Assembly: GCA_039654915.1 (NCBI GenBank)
Contig: CM077599.1
Location: forward strand, 80,940,001-81,004,000
Source of the DNA: Aquilaria yunnanensis
Lineage: Eukaryota > Streptophyta > Magnoliopsida > Malvales > Thymelaeaceae
Direction: 5' to 3'
DNA length: 64,000 bases
Numbering within the stretch: position 1 is the first letter of the stretch; each line of letters opens with the position of its first letter. A program made the translations under genes and the position numbers. The notes below the pieces were generated by a model. That model saw only the letters and a program-made list of their open reading frames with translations, was not told the DNA's origin and did not search any database. Below, piece after piece: positions 23,205 through 34,733 of the stretch.

Positions 23205-23783
23205 TCAGAATACGAGCACATCATCAATGTAAACAATAGTAAAAGAGTTGTAAGGATTAAAAATTTCATTCATTATTTTCTGAAATTCTGATGGGGCATT
23301 TTTTAGGCCGAATGGCATTACATTCCATTCGTAATGTCCAAATGGGACATTAAATCCTGTTTTAAACTTGTCTTCTTCGGCAATCTGAATTTGCCAATAT
23401 CCTGACTTCATATCAAATTTTGAAAAGATTACTGATTTATGGAGTCTGGATAACAAATCTTTCTTGTTAGGTATTAGATACCTAATCCACCTTAAGACTT
23501 TATTTAAAGGTTTCTAATTAATTACTAGCCTTGGTACTCCTCCTTCAATTTCTGAATTCTTATTTACATAAAAGGCAGAATAGCTCCATGGTGAGGAACT
23601 ATTCCTTATTAATTTCTTGTCCAAGAGTTCTTGGATTTCCTTTCTGCAGTGCTGTGTGAGTTCTTCGTTCATTTGAATAGCTCTGCACCTTGTGGGAATA
23701 TTTCTTTCATTGAAGTCTCGTTTATAAGGAAGACTTACAATGTGTTTTTTTTTTCCCAGAAAGCATTTGGAACATCTGAACAA
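23205..23783 (-). pseudogene. Pararetroviral reverse transcriptase
   Basis: Two frames: 23783-23514 covers the fingers (PRLVIN at its end) and 23456-23205 the palm, with FSKFDMKSGYWQI and the catalytic VYIDD box. The palm catalytic residues are present, but the join between the frames near 23490 carries a stop and a frame change. The protein would copy pregenomic RNA to DNA in an active virus; this copy cannot encode it in one piece. Confidence 0.85.
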
Positions 23784-23848
23784 ACCTTTCTAGAAAAGAT
23801 GATTTTAAAGTTTTCTAGTTTTCGTTTGAAATCAGAATGTTCTAATTT

Positions 23849-24355
23849 TTATTTAATGCTTTTGTTTTTAACCTCATCTTGTAAACACATCAAAACATTT
23901 TGTTTTCTTTCTAGTCCTATGCTTAGTTCCTCAAGCAATGATCTTCTCGGTGGTTCTGTAAATTCAAAAATAATTTTCTTACCAAATTTTTTGGTGGAAA
24001 TTCCATTCATATTAACTTTAAAAGGCATGATTGCCGTAAGGAATGGAGTTCCTAAAATTATTTCTTGGTTCATATTTAGAACTGTAAAGTGTTGTCTGAT
24101 GCAAATACCCTGGTTACAAACATCTATGTTTGTAAGTTTGAATCTAATAGGCACAGTTTCCTTGTTGGCTGCAGTGATTGAGCCAAAAGATTTATCAAGG
24201 TATTGATATGGAACAATACCTTCTTTGATGTAATTTCTGTCTGCTCTTGAGTCGACTAGGACGATTGCAGTTATTTTGAACTCATTTTTAATTAATAAAG
24301 TTATTTTACTAGTAAATCTTTGATTTAGAACAAAATGGACTTCATTAATTTGCAA
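23849..24355 (-). pseudogene. Pararetroviral aspartic protease
   Basis: 168-codon open stretch with a retropepsin-like layout: a hydrophobic strand, LVDSRADRNYI at residues 33-43, then ILGTPFL at about residue 95. The active-site triplet in this family is Asp-Ser/Thr-Gly; here the third residue is Arg, so the enzyme is predicted dead. It lies between the coat and reverse-transcriptase regions as expected. The coiled-coil-rich frame just 5' of it (24648-24382) probably belongs to the end of the coat region. Confidence 0.7.
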
Positions 24356-24959
24356 AGGATTTTCTTCTATAACAAAATTTGCTAGACTATCTTTCTCGTG
24401 GCTAGTCTCTGGGATTTTGTTTCCCTTTTTTTTATTCTGAAATCAAATTCTTCAAGATCTTCCATAACTAGTTCGTCTTCTAGTAGATCTTTTGAGTATC
24501 CTTCTAAATTCTGGAGTTCTAAAATTTCTATTCTATTTTTGAGGGATTTTATTTCAGCCTTTACATCAGATATTTCTCCTCTTAGCTCAGCTATAGTAGG
24601 TTCCTTGTGAATTTTCTGAGCTTCTTCAACCCTTTTTAAGATTTTCATTAACGTTGTAGACAGGTGGTTTGGTTAATTCTTTAATGTCTAATTTCTTTTT
24701 AGAACTTCTTCTGCTATGACTTTGATTTTCTTAGTCGTTTGCTTTTTCAAGATGTTTTAAAAGAATTTCTCTTTTCAATTCTGGATCATCTATTTGTTTA
24801 GCTAGTTCTAGAATCCTTTCGTCCTCTTCAGTTAAAACATTTATTTGAAGGGTGTTTATCTGAAGTTTATTAAAGGTATTCTGTATTTGACATGTGTCAC
24901 AGCCACAGTCTGATCCACAACTTCCTGATTCTTCTGAACTGTCTGAGAAACCAATTTCA

Positions 24960-27025
24960 TTGATCTCACTGCGAACTTTCTTCAGAAGTTTGTTCTCTTT
25001 CTTTTAGTTCGCTGTCACTATTTAACAAAATTTGCATTAAACTCTTTTTTAATCCTTCATCGATTTCTAAAGAGTTTATCTTTTGTTTGGTTTTGTACTT
25101 ATTAGCGAAGTGACCAAGCTTTTCGCACTTCCAATAGACCTTTTGGTCTTTGTTCTTGTTGGGCTTTCTCCTTTTAAATCTTCTTGAGGTTTCGGGCTTT
25201 TCTTCAAACCTGTTATGATTTCTTCTCCTATATTTTTTATAGGGTTTATATTTCTTCTTTTGTTTTTTAGGTTCTTGGCCTGAGTAGGGCTTTTGGACAT
25301 CATATCCAAACTGTGCACAAAACTGGCCCATTTCTTTTCGGCTTGCAAGTCTTTTTCTTTTTATGTGTTTCTGCCACTTCATCTCATGGCATAGTTTTAA
25401 ACCTATTTCTTTAACCTTAGCCATAATTTGACCATAGGTATAATTTTCTAGGTTTAACTGTCCTTGTCATTTCCCTTTGATGTGGTCCATTACCAACTGT
25501 CCAAAATGTTTGGGCAATCCTTGGATAAATTTTTCTTTCCAAATGGACGACCTAAAATCTTCTCGTTCGTAGACTCTGGTTAGGAAAGTGTCTTTGTACC
25601 ATTCTAGTTCTGAAAGGGTTCTACACTTTAGGTTCAGAAGTAATTCGCTATTTCTACTTTCTTTGCTAGATGTATCTCCAATGAAATGGGAATATATGGT
25701 GCAAAGAAGGGTATTTACTATATCTGACTCACTAGTCTAGATTAATTGGTTTCCATGTTGGACAGTGATGATCTTTCTAGCATTTTTGATTTCTTGCCTT
25801 CCTTGTTCTGTTCGGCATTTGTCCCACCAATTTTTTAGTTGTCCTGTAAACCCAGTTAGTATCATTTCTGCAATTTCTAGGTTAGAATTATCTACTCCTT
25901 TTCTAGCGGCTACGCCGAACATAATCATATTCTGGATGGTATTAATTATTTGACATTTTGATAAACCATCAATGTTTCATTCTCTAATTGAATCACCTTT
26001 GTATTCTGCAAAGTATGGACCATAAACATTATCTAATCGTATGTCTACCGGAGATGGTCTAGGTTGAGCATACGGATGGGTTATGTTCCAGTTCCATGTT
26101 TGCAAAGCTTTTCTTCTTTGTGGACCTCCTTTCCCCCCTTGAAAACTGACGCAATTTAATTCTGAAGGTTCTGGTTAGAAGTGATAGGAATCAACTAGTT
26201 ATTGGATATTTGATGATTCTTCAATGGCATTTATCTGGAGACCTTTTTGTTTCTTATCTTTCGGATCTTCTTTAAGAGTGAGTTCAGTGATTTGATCAGC
26301 AAGGTCTGTGATTCTATCATTAGGTTTTAGTTTAAATTCTGGCAATTTCTTAGGAAACTGATATGGGATTTAGTAGTTCCTGGCAAAAGTTCTGTTTTAA
26401 AAATAGAGGATTTTGTTAAACCAAAATTCTGTTTGTCCATGGCATTTTCTATCCTATTCATTTGGTTACCAATGGATTGTAAATAAAGATTAGTATAATT
26501 ATTCTATTCTATTACATTCTGAAGATCTTTTGTGTTTATTCATCTTTTACCTATATCTAGTGCATCTGTATCTAGTGTTTTAGAAGGTACTGCCGCCGTC
26601 ATTGGGTTTTCTCCGAGGACTACGACTGTGTTTGGTGGATGGGGAGCAGTGACCTCTTTTCCTTCTTTGGTCTTGTATGTTGACCAAGTCTCTTCTAGGA
26701 CGTTCATTGTTACGTCTTCATCCAGTACTAGAGTAGGGATAAACCATTTAAAGAATTTTAGATTTCTTTTAGATCTCATAATTCGCTTATACCATAAATG
26801 TTTAATTTCTTTTCTTTCTTCTACGGTATAAGTATCAAAATACCATTTTCTTTTAATTTCATTTTTCTTGGACCAATAGTCTTCATTAAGACTTTTTGGA
26901 TCAAACTTAAATGGTTCTTGTAACACATTCAATTGAAAATCTGAAAAACTTGGGTTTGGAGACCCTATTAAAACAGATCTAATTTCTTCTTCCTGATAAT
27001 TCTTATCTATGGTGATCGGATCCAT
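24960..27025 (-). pseudogene. Pararetroviral coat/nucleocapsid region
   Basis: Broken into several frames: 27025-26540 (161 codons, linker region), 25928-25737 with a segment (ILTGFTGQLKNWWDKC) typical of caulimovirid coat proteins, and 25424-24966. The last is strongly basic (Lys/Arg-rich) and ends in a zinc-knuckle remnant, YWKCEKLGHFANKYK. Two of the expected metal ligands of a CCHC knuckle are missing (tyrosines stand at those places), so binding would be lost. Stops and frame changes separate all three pieces. Confidence 0.7.
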
Positions 27026-27301
27026 TTTATAAATAGGATGAGAAATTTGTTCTGTTGATTCTCTGACTCCTCCAACTAGTTTTTCATGTTCAGACTCAGA
27101 AATTTGCGAAGTCGAAGCTCTGGAGGTTGAGGGTTTGTATGAAATTCTTGAGGGAATTCTCCTAGATTCTAATTTTGAAAAATCAATTTTAGTAATTCTG
27201 TCTTTACTAAAATGGATTTCTACTTCCCCATTTCCATGCTCGATTATTCTTTCCAGTTCTTGTGGTTTTATTGTTTTAATTGGTTTTTCATTGTGGAAAA
27301 C

Positions 27302-28051
27302 CTATTTTTCTGGAAGTTTGACTTCTTTCCACTTAATAGGTTTCGAAACAACCACATTTGATTTTTCTGTGTTTGCTTTTAAAAGCAAAGTTTCTCCGCT
27401 TGTATCATACTCCAAGGCTTTTGGTTCTATCTGCGTTGTCATTACCTTGTAGTAGATTCTGTAGACCAGCGCTAGGTTCTGGGATCCTTCCAACATGTCA
27501 AAACCGGACATCATAATGTTTGCCGTCAAGGTTTTCATTATGTGAGGATCTTTTAATGAGACGGTGAAATTTGGGTGACAGTTAAAAAATATTGGACCGT
27601 CACAAAGACTTGATTCTACAATTTCCAAAAGGGAATTAGAGAACTTATTATGCCTTTGATCTCTCAAAGCAATTATTACCGAGGTGTTTAGGTCATTTCG
27701 TGTTAAAGGTTTTAACGCGATTTGGACTAATCCTACGTGTAAATAATTGTAATGATTTTCTAAATGATCATTAATAATATATTTTGAAAATAGTTCAAAT
27801 TGATGATCATTTTCCATTATCGGGATGGTTCTTTCTACAGTCTTAATTGCATATGTTGTTCTGAAGTCAAATGATCCTTTTTGGTAGACTTCTCATTTTT
27901 TCATTTTAGGTATGCTCCAATTACCCAATTTCTTTTTAACATCTCTAATAATTATGCCTTGTGCATTTTTTACGCATCTATTCCTAAAAGTTTCTTCTTC
28001 CTCTTCTTTCTTTGAAGAAGATTTAACCAAACTTCATAAAATTTTATCCAT
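27302..28051 (-). pseudogene. Pararetroviral movement-protein region
   Basis: The first viral frame begins with an ATG at 28051-28049. It is interrupted by two in-frame stops before an open stretch of 171 codons from 27817 to 27302. The open stretch resembles caulimovirid movement proteins of the 30K superfamily, which form tubules through plasmodesmata. The clearest resemblance is the segment around FNSLLEIVESSLC..PIFFNCHPNF-like residues in its middle third. Continuation towards 27025 is in other frames. Assignment rests on family resemblance and on its first position in the element. Confidence 0.65.
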
Positions 28052-28488
28052 TAGAAAATATTAATTAGTGTCAAAATCTTTTACTAGCTATATGTCAACA
28101 TTTTACGCAATCTTACTACTCTTTTCAACTTAATAACGGGTCTTATTGTTGCTACGCGACTTGGGTGATAGTCTTAGAAAGATTTTAACAATAACTTGTT
28201 CTTTACTAAGGGAGAAAAGCTTCAGGAGTTAAGCAAGTTCTGTAATCAAAGAAATAAGACAAAAGATAAACCTTAAGGGCTAGAGCGTTATTGTGCTTAA
28301 GGTATTGTTTCTTAGTAATATAGAACCAATTAAAATTTTTGATGCAAAAAATAAATTTAATGATAATTTAAGAGTTTTAGGTAAGATTAATACAAAAAAT
28401 TGTATATAATACTTAATTTTGTAACATAGAATCAAAGAATGACAAGTTTGTAGTAAAAAATAAAATTTAGTGACAACTTCAAGGTTTC
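28052..28488. other. Junction region between pararetrovirus and Tat insertion
   Basis: AT-rich. The left part may be viral leader. The right part (from about 28400) belongs to the repeat that continues at 39252 and has a relative at 6740-6905. No gene was seen. Confidence 0.5.
28484..28488. repeat. Target-site duplication GTTTC, left
   Basis: Identical to 39247-39251, bracketing the gypsy element exactly. Confidence 0.9.
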
Positions 28489-29364
28489 TGATGCCCCAAG
28501 GCATCTTCGTTTGCTGCCATGTTGACAGGTGGAGAGACTTCTGGGAGGAAGAACGCCTGGTGGAATGGATAGCCCCAAGGAGAGTGCCTGAAAGCTCAGA
28601 AACAAAGGGTTAGGAGGCCCCCGGAGTGTTTTTCCGGGGGGGGGGGGAGCCTCCGACGCCCAAGTCAGTGGTGGCTGAGAAAAGGCAGAGAAAATAGCAC
28701 AAAGGGCTGAAGGGTCTCGCCTGGTAGTTTTCTCTGAGCGTGGGAGCAGTGTTTGGCCAACCAACCAGCCTCCTGCCAAGTATTAATTCCTGGTATTTAT
28801 AGGAGCGCCTAGCCCGTTCAGATCACGACACGTGTTCGGTCGGATGTTCCTTGAGCTTCTGGGCGTAGGAGACAGATAACTGGTAGCAGATTGTCCTGAG
28901 CCACGTGCTAAGATGGGCCATGATGTGATCCTGATGGCGTCCGTATGTCAGGGTGCCTATTCAGGCGACTTTATGACGTCTGCGAAAAGACGTGTCAGAG
29001 GCTTCCTTAAATGCTTCCATAAATGCTCCTGCCGTACTCCCGAAGTCCCTGGGTGAGGTCGTCCTTTAGTTCGGACAGAGCCTCTTCGGGAAACAAGCCC
29101 TCAGTTCGGGGGTTCCCAGTTTCAGGGAGTTCCGCCTTCGGGGATATCATGTTCGGCTCGCCATGTCTGGTGCCGCTTTTCCGAAGGCGATCTGTTCACA
29201 ACCTTGGGGGGCCGAGTAGTGTTTCCTGGCGTGCCGGGCTCGGAGCTCTTCGGCTATCTCCCGAGGTGCCTGATCGCACCTTTTCTCGGGTAGCGCCAGC
29301 TTCTTCTGGCCGTTATTTGAGGCAGGGAGTTCGGCCAGATAGAGGCGATAGCGTTTGGCTATCA
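28489..29364 (-). repeat. 3' LTR of the Tat element
   Basis: 876 bp. In minus orientation it runs TGATAGCC..GGGGCATCA. It contains CTATAAATA on the minus strand at 28794-28802 (the LTR TATA box) and a run of 12 G at about 28636-28647 where the other LTR has 8. Confidence 0.95.
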
Positions 29365-29379
29365 CATGCCCCCCTTTGG
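29365..29379 (-). other. Polypurine tract of the Tat element
   Basis: Minus-strand CCAAAGGGGGGCATG ends directly at the 3' LTR start (TGATAG). This is the expected plus-strand DNA priming site. Confidence 0.8.
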
Positions 29380-29789
29380 AAAGCCGAAGTGAAGACTTCG
29401 GTTTTGCATCTCTTTCCGAGGTTGTGTATGGGAGTTTCTATGGAAGCTTAACCTGTTCCGAGGATGCGCCTTTTGCCCGAAGATCATGGGCTCTTCGGCC
29501 GTAGCCTGTTTCTTGGCGTCCTCGAGGTGGCCTGCTCTTTGTTTCTGCAGGTCTGTTTGGCCAAGCGTGTCAGTCTGAGCGTCGCGTCCCAGTTTTGCCC
29601 CAGTTTTCAAGGGACGTTTGAGGACGTGTCCCTCATTTTCGCAAGGCGGTTGACACGTGGCGCTTTGCCATTGGAGGAGAGTCGCGTCGGTTATAGAGGG
29701 CGCGCCTTTTCAGGTGCAGAGAGCAGTTACGACGACGGTTCGCCTCCAAAGGGTACTTATGACGATGTTTCGGTTACCCATCTCTGGCT

Positions 29790-29797
29790 TATAAATA
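29790..29797 (+). promoter_or_regulatory. TATA box for the antisense gene
   Basis: CTTATAAATAGCCC in plus orientation, about 260 bp upstream of the first ATG of the antisense gene. It is well formed and outside the LTR, suggesting the gene has its own promoter. Confidence 0.55.
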
Positions 29798-30050
29798 GCC
29801 CACTCCATCATAAGTTCCTTTTGCTTTCTCTTCTGCTCTTTTCTCTGCTTTGCCCCTGTTCTTGCATTTTCTTGCTTTCTGTGGCGGAGCTACCTTAATC
29901 AGAGCTTTTTTCCAGCCAGCTTTCACGACGGCGTCCTCAGATTTCGGCAAATCTTTCGGTGGGTTTTTGTTTTTCAGAGCGTTTTGATCCCTGTGTTCTT
30001 TTGAGTTTTTCCCTGGAAACTGTTTTCTTCCATTTTTCAAACTCATTTTT

Positions 30051-32451
30051 ATGTCAAAAATGCCCATTCCTGAGAGCTGGCAGCCTCTTTTAGCCCATCC
30101 TTGTTGCACCACCCCTGAAAAGTTAGAGAGGTGGAAGAAAAAATTCTTTCTTCCCTCTTACGCCATTACTAGGCTGCCTCGTTCTAGCCATTATGCTTTT
30201 TCAAACCACAGTAAGGAGGTTACCATTTTTTGAGCCCAGCTGAAGGCCGGTCTTCGGTATCCTCCCCCGAAGATGGTGTGCGAGTTCTGCAAATTTCATG
30301 GCATTGCTGTGAACCAGCTTCCACCGAACTCGTTCTGCTATTTTAACGCCTACCTCTGCATGTGTGGCGTCTTCGGGGTAGAACCCAATTTCAGAATTTT
30401 TATGCAGTATTACAAGCTCTCTGTGGTCCCGAAGGGTGGCTTCTATTTCATGCTACCTCGGGGATCCGGGAGCAAGAAATTCATGTTCACCTTCGCCACT
30501 AAAGATAGCTGGCGGGGGTGGCAACAGAAATTTTTCTTCATGAAGATGGACGAGGCCTGGTCGTATGTTCCGACCAAATGGGCTCAGGGAACACTGGATA
30601 TGGATGTTGCTGATCCGAGGATGCTGCTGACCCCAGAGTTAGCTCCCTTGTTCGCGGATTTCGATGCCCGTATTCGGGCTGTCTTTGACTGGGATCCCGA
30701 GGTCGTTCCGCTCGCCCTTTACCCTTTTCCAATCAACTGGAGGTTGATGACCGAAGAGGTCCTTTGGGAGCTAAAGGTGGTAAAGGAGCACGAGACTGAC
30801 CTCGGGATGCCAGCTCCTGCCATCGCCGGGAAGGATTCCTGGTTGGTCAAGCTTCTTAAGGAGGAAATTACTTTCGAAGCGCTTGCCGAAAGTGAGTTAT
30901 CTTCTACTCCTTTACTGTTCTTTCCTCGGACTCACGCTGATGTTTCTCTCCTTTTTCAGAGATGGGCGACGCGACTGCCGCCTATTACAAGTCCCTTTTC
31001 ACCGGCCAAGTGGAGGAGGGCGATCGGACGAACAAGGTGTCTTCCCGAAGGCGGAAGTCTACTGGCGCGGGGCCTTCGAGGAAACGAGCAAGGAGAGCTG
31101 TTCAAGAAAAAATCCCCGAGGAGACCGCCGAGGAGCCTGGGACAGCCGAAGTTCCGGCGTCTGAGGCTGCTGCTTCCGTGGTCCCTTCAATCGACGTTCC
31201 TCCTCAGAGTCCTACCGCGTCACAGGCCCTCCTCGATGTAGTGGTAGAAGTACCTTCTGCCGAGGAGCGGCGCAAGCGGAAGGGCAAGGGCATTTCGGCC
31301 GAGGGCTCCGAGGACGATGTTGTCGAGGTTCCGCCAGGTTTGTTTCCAGACAAAGTGTACTTCCTTTGTTATTTCTGGATTGGCTTCTTTGTCTTTAATC
31401 TCCTTCTCATTCTTACCGCGCAGGGGAGTTGACTACCCCGGCTGGGTGGCCGATCATGCTCGGAAACGAGATCTTCGGGATGCCAAAATCCCGTAAGGGA
31501 AGATACCCAAGGAGCCTTTTTGGACGTTTACGGAGGACATGGATATGTACTCCGAGGACGCTCCTCAAATGGCTAAGGAAATTTCGAAGGGGGTGCTTAC
31601 CGAGGCCTCCTTCAAGGCTATAGCGGCGGCGCACCCGGGGGATAACACCCTCGTCGTAAAGATCACCGAGCATGCTGCTCAGGTATATCCTTCGCGGCTC
31701 TTTCCCTTCAATTTTTTCCTAAGTGTTTGGCTCTTGCTGATCTTGCGTTTATTTTTTGCAGCTGATGGGGTACACCGCCTTTCTCCAAGTTCGGGTGGCC
31801 AGGGAGGTTGCTTTTCGAACTTCGGCCATTCGAACCATGAATGAGACGATGACCGCACTCGCGGAGTCGGTCGCCAAAAACCAGCAGCTGAAAGAGGCTG
31901 CTGAGAAAGAAGTAGCTGCCCTTCGGGAGGAGTTTCAGAAGGAAAAAGAAGAACTTCAAAAGGACTTCTCCAGGAAGATCGCTGACCTCGGTGACCAAAT
32001 AAAGGGGATGCTCGCCGCCAATGAAGATCTTCTCCAGCACAAGGCTGGTTCTGACGGCCGTATAGCGTCGTTGACGCGCGAGAATGACGCTCTCCGGGCC
32101 GAGGTCGAGTCACTGAAGAAGGAGCCGAAGGGGGATGAGCGGATAAAGGCGCTGGAGGAGGAGGTCGAGGATCTGAAGGACGAGCTCGACGACCTCGAGC
32201 TTGAGAAGAACAAGTCTGATCAGATGAGCAAGGTCGCGTTCCAGGACGGCTTCTGCCTTGCTCGGCACCAGGTTCTCCAGAGGTTCCCAGATCTGGACCT
32301 CTCTTTTTTAGAGGGTCTAAACATTCCTGGGGGACCTCGGTGGAAATGGTCCAAGGCCGAACATCTGAAACTTCCTCTTTCAATTCCAGCGCCGAAGGTG
32401 GTGGAAAAGGGCGGGCAAGCGAGTGGCTCTCGGGACGCCGCGAACCCTTAG
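30051..32451 (+). CDS. Antisense gene inside the Tat element: putative plant-transposon-type protein with coiled coil, disrupted
   Basis: Four exons can be followed: 30051-30891; 30960 to about 31338; about 31423-31682; 31762-32451 (stop TAG). The first and last introns have clean GT-AG borders that keep frame. Exon 1 (..FCKFHGIAVNQLPPNSF.., ..YYKLS..GGFYFMLPR..) resembles the domain called putative gypsy-type transposon protein (Pfam Transposase_28), found in additional ORFs of Tat elements. Exon 2 is Ser/Glu-rich with basic clusters (RRRKS, RKRARR) that look like nuclear signals. Exon 4 has a long coiled coil (LKEAAEKEVAALREEFQKEK onward), then RHQVLQRFPDLDLSFL. Exon 1 has one in-frame TGA (30231-30233), and exon 3 a stop or frame change near 31491. 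Function in the family is unknown. It lies in the spacer, opposite to gag-pol. Confidence 0.7.
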
Positions 32452-32584
32452 GCTATTTTAGGGCCCCTTTTCCCCCCCATTCTATTTTGTAATCCTTCTT
32501 CGGGCAGTTCTTTACTGTAAAGCAGCTTTGCTCTTAATGAAGATTTTTTGGCTAAGTCTTTTCTTGCAAGTTTCTCCGTTTTCA

Positions 32585-33035
32585 TTGTCCCGAACACGTT
32601 CGCTCAAGAGACTTCGGAAAACCTGCGATTAAAGAAACTTTTTTACCTTCCTTTGTCCCGAGTGCGCTTGCTCGAAGGACTTTCTGGAAGGCCCAAAAAA
32701 ATTTGACTAAGTCTTTTCGCAGGCTTTTGCATTTCCCATTTACCCCGAACATGATTGCTCAAGGGACTTCGGAAAACCTCCAGTCAAATTTTTTGTTTTT
32801 CCAGTTGTCCCGAGCATGTTTGCTCAAGGGACTTCGGAAGATCTTCCGCGGGATTTTTCACTTCCCATTTTCCCGAGCATGTTCGCTCAAGGGAGTTTGG
32901 AGAATTATCCCTGAGCTGGCTATGGCGAGTACTTCTGCGAGATTTTTTGTTTTCCATTTTTCCCGAGCGAGATGGCTCAAGGGACTTCGGAAAGTCATAT
33001 CTATGCTGTATCATGGCGAGCACTTTTGCGGAAAT
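32585..33035. repeat. Degenerate tandem repeat in the Tat spacer
   Basis: Six copies of a 60-90-bp unit whose core reads TCCCGAGCATGTTCGCTCAA followed by GGGACTTCGGAA. Cores start near 32591, 32658, 32743, 32809, 32872 and 32961. Non-coding, between the antisense gene end and the integrase end. Tandem repeats in this spacer are common in Tat elements. Confidence 0.85.
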
Positions 33036-33059
33036 TTGTTTTGCCTAATTTCTGTGCGC

Positions 33060-34170
33060 TTAAGAATTTTTCTCAAGGCCATTCTGTACAACATAACTCC
33101 TCCGCCCAACCTTAAGCGTAGAATTTTTTTTTAAGGCGTCTGACTGCCAAGTGTTCTTCAATTCTACGCCTTCGGCATCGCCAAGCTTGTACACACCTTT
33201 TCGTACTTTGTCGAGAACCAGATAGGGTCCTTCCCAGTTTGCGCGAAGTACGGCATGGGATGGCCTTCGAGGTGCGAAGTCGGCCTTTCGGGGAACGAGG
33301 TCTCCCTTCTTGATTTCTTTTGGCCTGGCCCATAAGTTTACAGCCGCGGTCACTCTTTGTTGAAAAGCTTTTCTTCTCAGCTCGGCTATTTCTCTGTGTT
33401 CGGCCACAAGATCGAGATTGGTTCTCAGCCCGAGGTCATTACCACCTTCACCAAATACTTGCACCCGTACTGAAGGTTAGACTACTTCTAGTGGGATAAT
33501 GGACTCTGTTCCGAGTGAGAAAGGAGTCTCCCCTGTGGCTCTTCGGGGCGTCATTTGGTAGCTCCATAGTACACTTTGGAGTTCTCCTGGCCATTTCCCT
33601 TTGGCTTCCCCTAGTCTCTTTTTCAGGCCATCTTTTATGGTCTTGTTCGATACTTCCACCTGCCCGTTGCTTTGGGGGTGAGCTACTGGGGCGAAGTGCA
33701 TCTTTATTCCGAGGTCGCTGATGGATTATTGGAATCCTTTGTCTGTGAACTGGGATCCATTATCAGCTACTAGTACCCTCGGTATGCCAAATCTGCATAC
33801 GATGTTCTTCCATAGAAACTTCTGCACTTCTTTTGCCGAGATAGTTGCTAGTGGTTCTGCCTCCACCCACTTTGAGAAATAGTCCACCACTACAACGCAG
33901 AATTTCATGCCTTCGGGTGCTGTGGGGAGTGGCCCAATAAGGTCTATACCCCAGACTGCGAAGGGCCAGGGATAGTCTGCCGAAGTTACCACATTTCCGG
34001 ACGAACTGTCTTGCGTCCTTTCTCAGGGTAGGCCAAAAGCATCCTTGGCGGAGTATCACTGCTGCCAGGGCATCAGTTACAATGTGTGAACCACACCTGC
34101 CGATATAACTCTTCGCCAATGGGGAAGAATCTTCCGGAGCGTCTTCGCAGTCTTGCAGCATCGCCGCGGT
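33060..34170 (-). pseudogene. Tat integrase, broken
   Basis: Three frames in order. 34161-33763 and its neighbour contain the zinc-binding HHCC-like part (GSHIVTDALAAVILRQG..WPTLRKDA..FVRKC). 33992-33726 contains the core with two catalytic Asp (WGIDLIGPLP and VADNGSQFTD). 33701-33477 contains the third catalytic residue ([12 protein letters not shown]) and the rest of the core, and 33464-33060 the C-terminal DNA-binding part (WEGPYLVLDKV..GVYKL). The DDE residues are present but a stop near 33724 and frame changes near 34000 and 33470 split the protein, so this copy could not integrate by itself. Confidence 0.9.
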
Positions 34171-34289
34171 CTTCGGGGAGCAAATTCTCTGCCAGGTATA
34201 TTTTTATGGGGTTTCTCCAACCTGTTCCCGAGGTCGTCATGCTCAGCACTGAGATGCTCGGATGGTCTAGCACCTCGGTATATGTTTTC

Positions 34290-34733
34290 GACTTCGCCAA
34301 TGCAATCTGCCTCAGTGTTATTCTGCCGAGGTACATTTTCGATCCGTACGGCGTCAAACTCTTGGATGAGCTTTGCGACTAGCTCATGATATTTTGCCAA
34401 GATTGGGTCCTTCTCCCCATAATCTGCTGCCGTTTGCCGAACTACCAGCTGGGAATTGGTGTGAGCCTTTAAGTTTCTCACGCCAATCTTTCTGGCCAAG
34501 CGCAATCCCGCTATGAGGGCTTCATACTCAGCTACATCGTTGGTGACGTTGAAGCTGAACTTGATAGCCTCTATTACCTCCAGGTCTTCGGGGCCCCTGA
34601 TGATCACTCCAGTTCCCTGGTGTTCGGACCCTGAGGATCCGAGTGGCACACCCTCTTTTGGATCCGAGTGGCTCTCCTCAGTGGTGGGCATTTCGGCGAT
34701 AAAATCTTCCAGTGCTTGAGCTTTCATGGCCAC
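34290..34733 (-). pseudogene. Tat archaeal-type RNase H (second RNase H)
   Basis: The frame from 34733 contains VTNDVAEYEALIAGLRLARK and HTNSQLVVRQ, then NTEAD near the end. This is the aRNH domain that Tat elements carry after the normal RNase H. The usual Asp in the HSDSQLVV strand is replaced by Asn (codon at 34457-34455). A frame change follows near 34300. Confidence 0.85.

Larger units (their letters stand above)
20405..28051 (-). mobile_element. Endogenous pararetrovirus (Caulimoviridae, petuvirus/florendovirus-like), decayed
   Basis: About 7.6 kb on the minus strand carries, in viral order, a movement-protein-like region, coat/nucleocapsid with a zinc knuckle, aspartic protease, reverse transcriptase, RNase H and a second ORF. 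These are followed by a TATA box and a tRNA-Met-type primer site. There are no LTRs, integrase or target duplication, which fits an integrated caulimovirid rather than a retrotransposon. The single large polyprotein plus a separate second ORF resembles florendoviruses or petuviruses; the genus is an inference. The copy is nearly genome-length but opened so that the promoter, leader and primer site lie at the 3' end. Many stops and frameshifts interrupt every gene, so it is a fossil. Confidence 0.85.

Noticed and set aside
28052..28400. Possible second copy of viral leader upstream of the first viral ORF
   Set aside because: No convincing match to 20405-20700 was found by eye, so a terminal redundancy of the viral copy could not be claimed.
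29023..29451. 142-codon open frame, with a relative at 38905-39240
   Set aside because: Repeated because it lies in both LTRs; no protein family resemblance.
31679..32383. 234-codon minus-strand open frame
   Set aside because: Antisense to the last exon of the plus-strand gene in the Tat spacer; Arg/Ser/Pro-rich as expected from GC-rich shadow frames.
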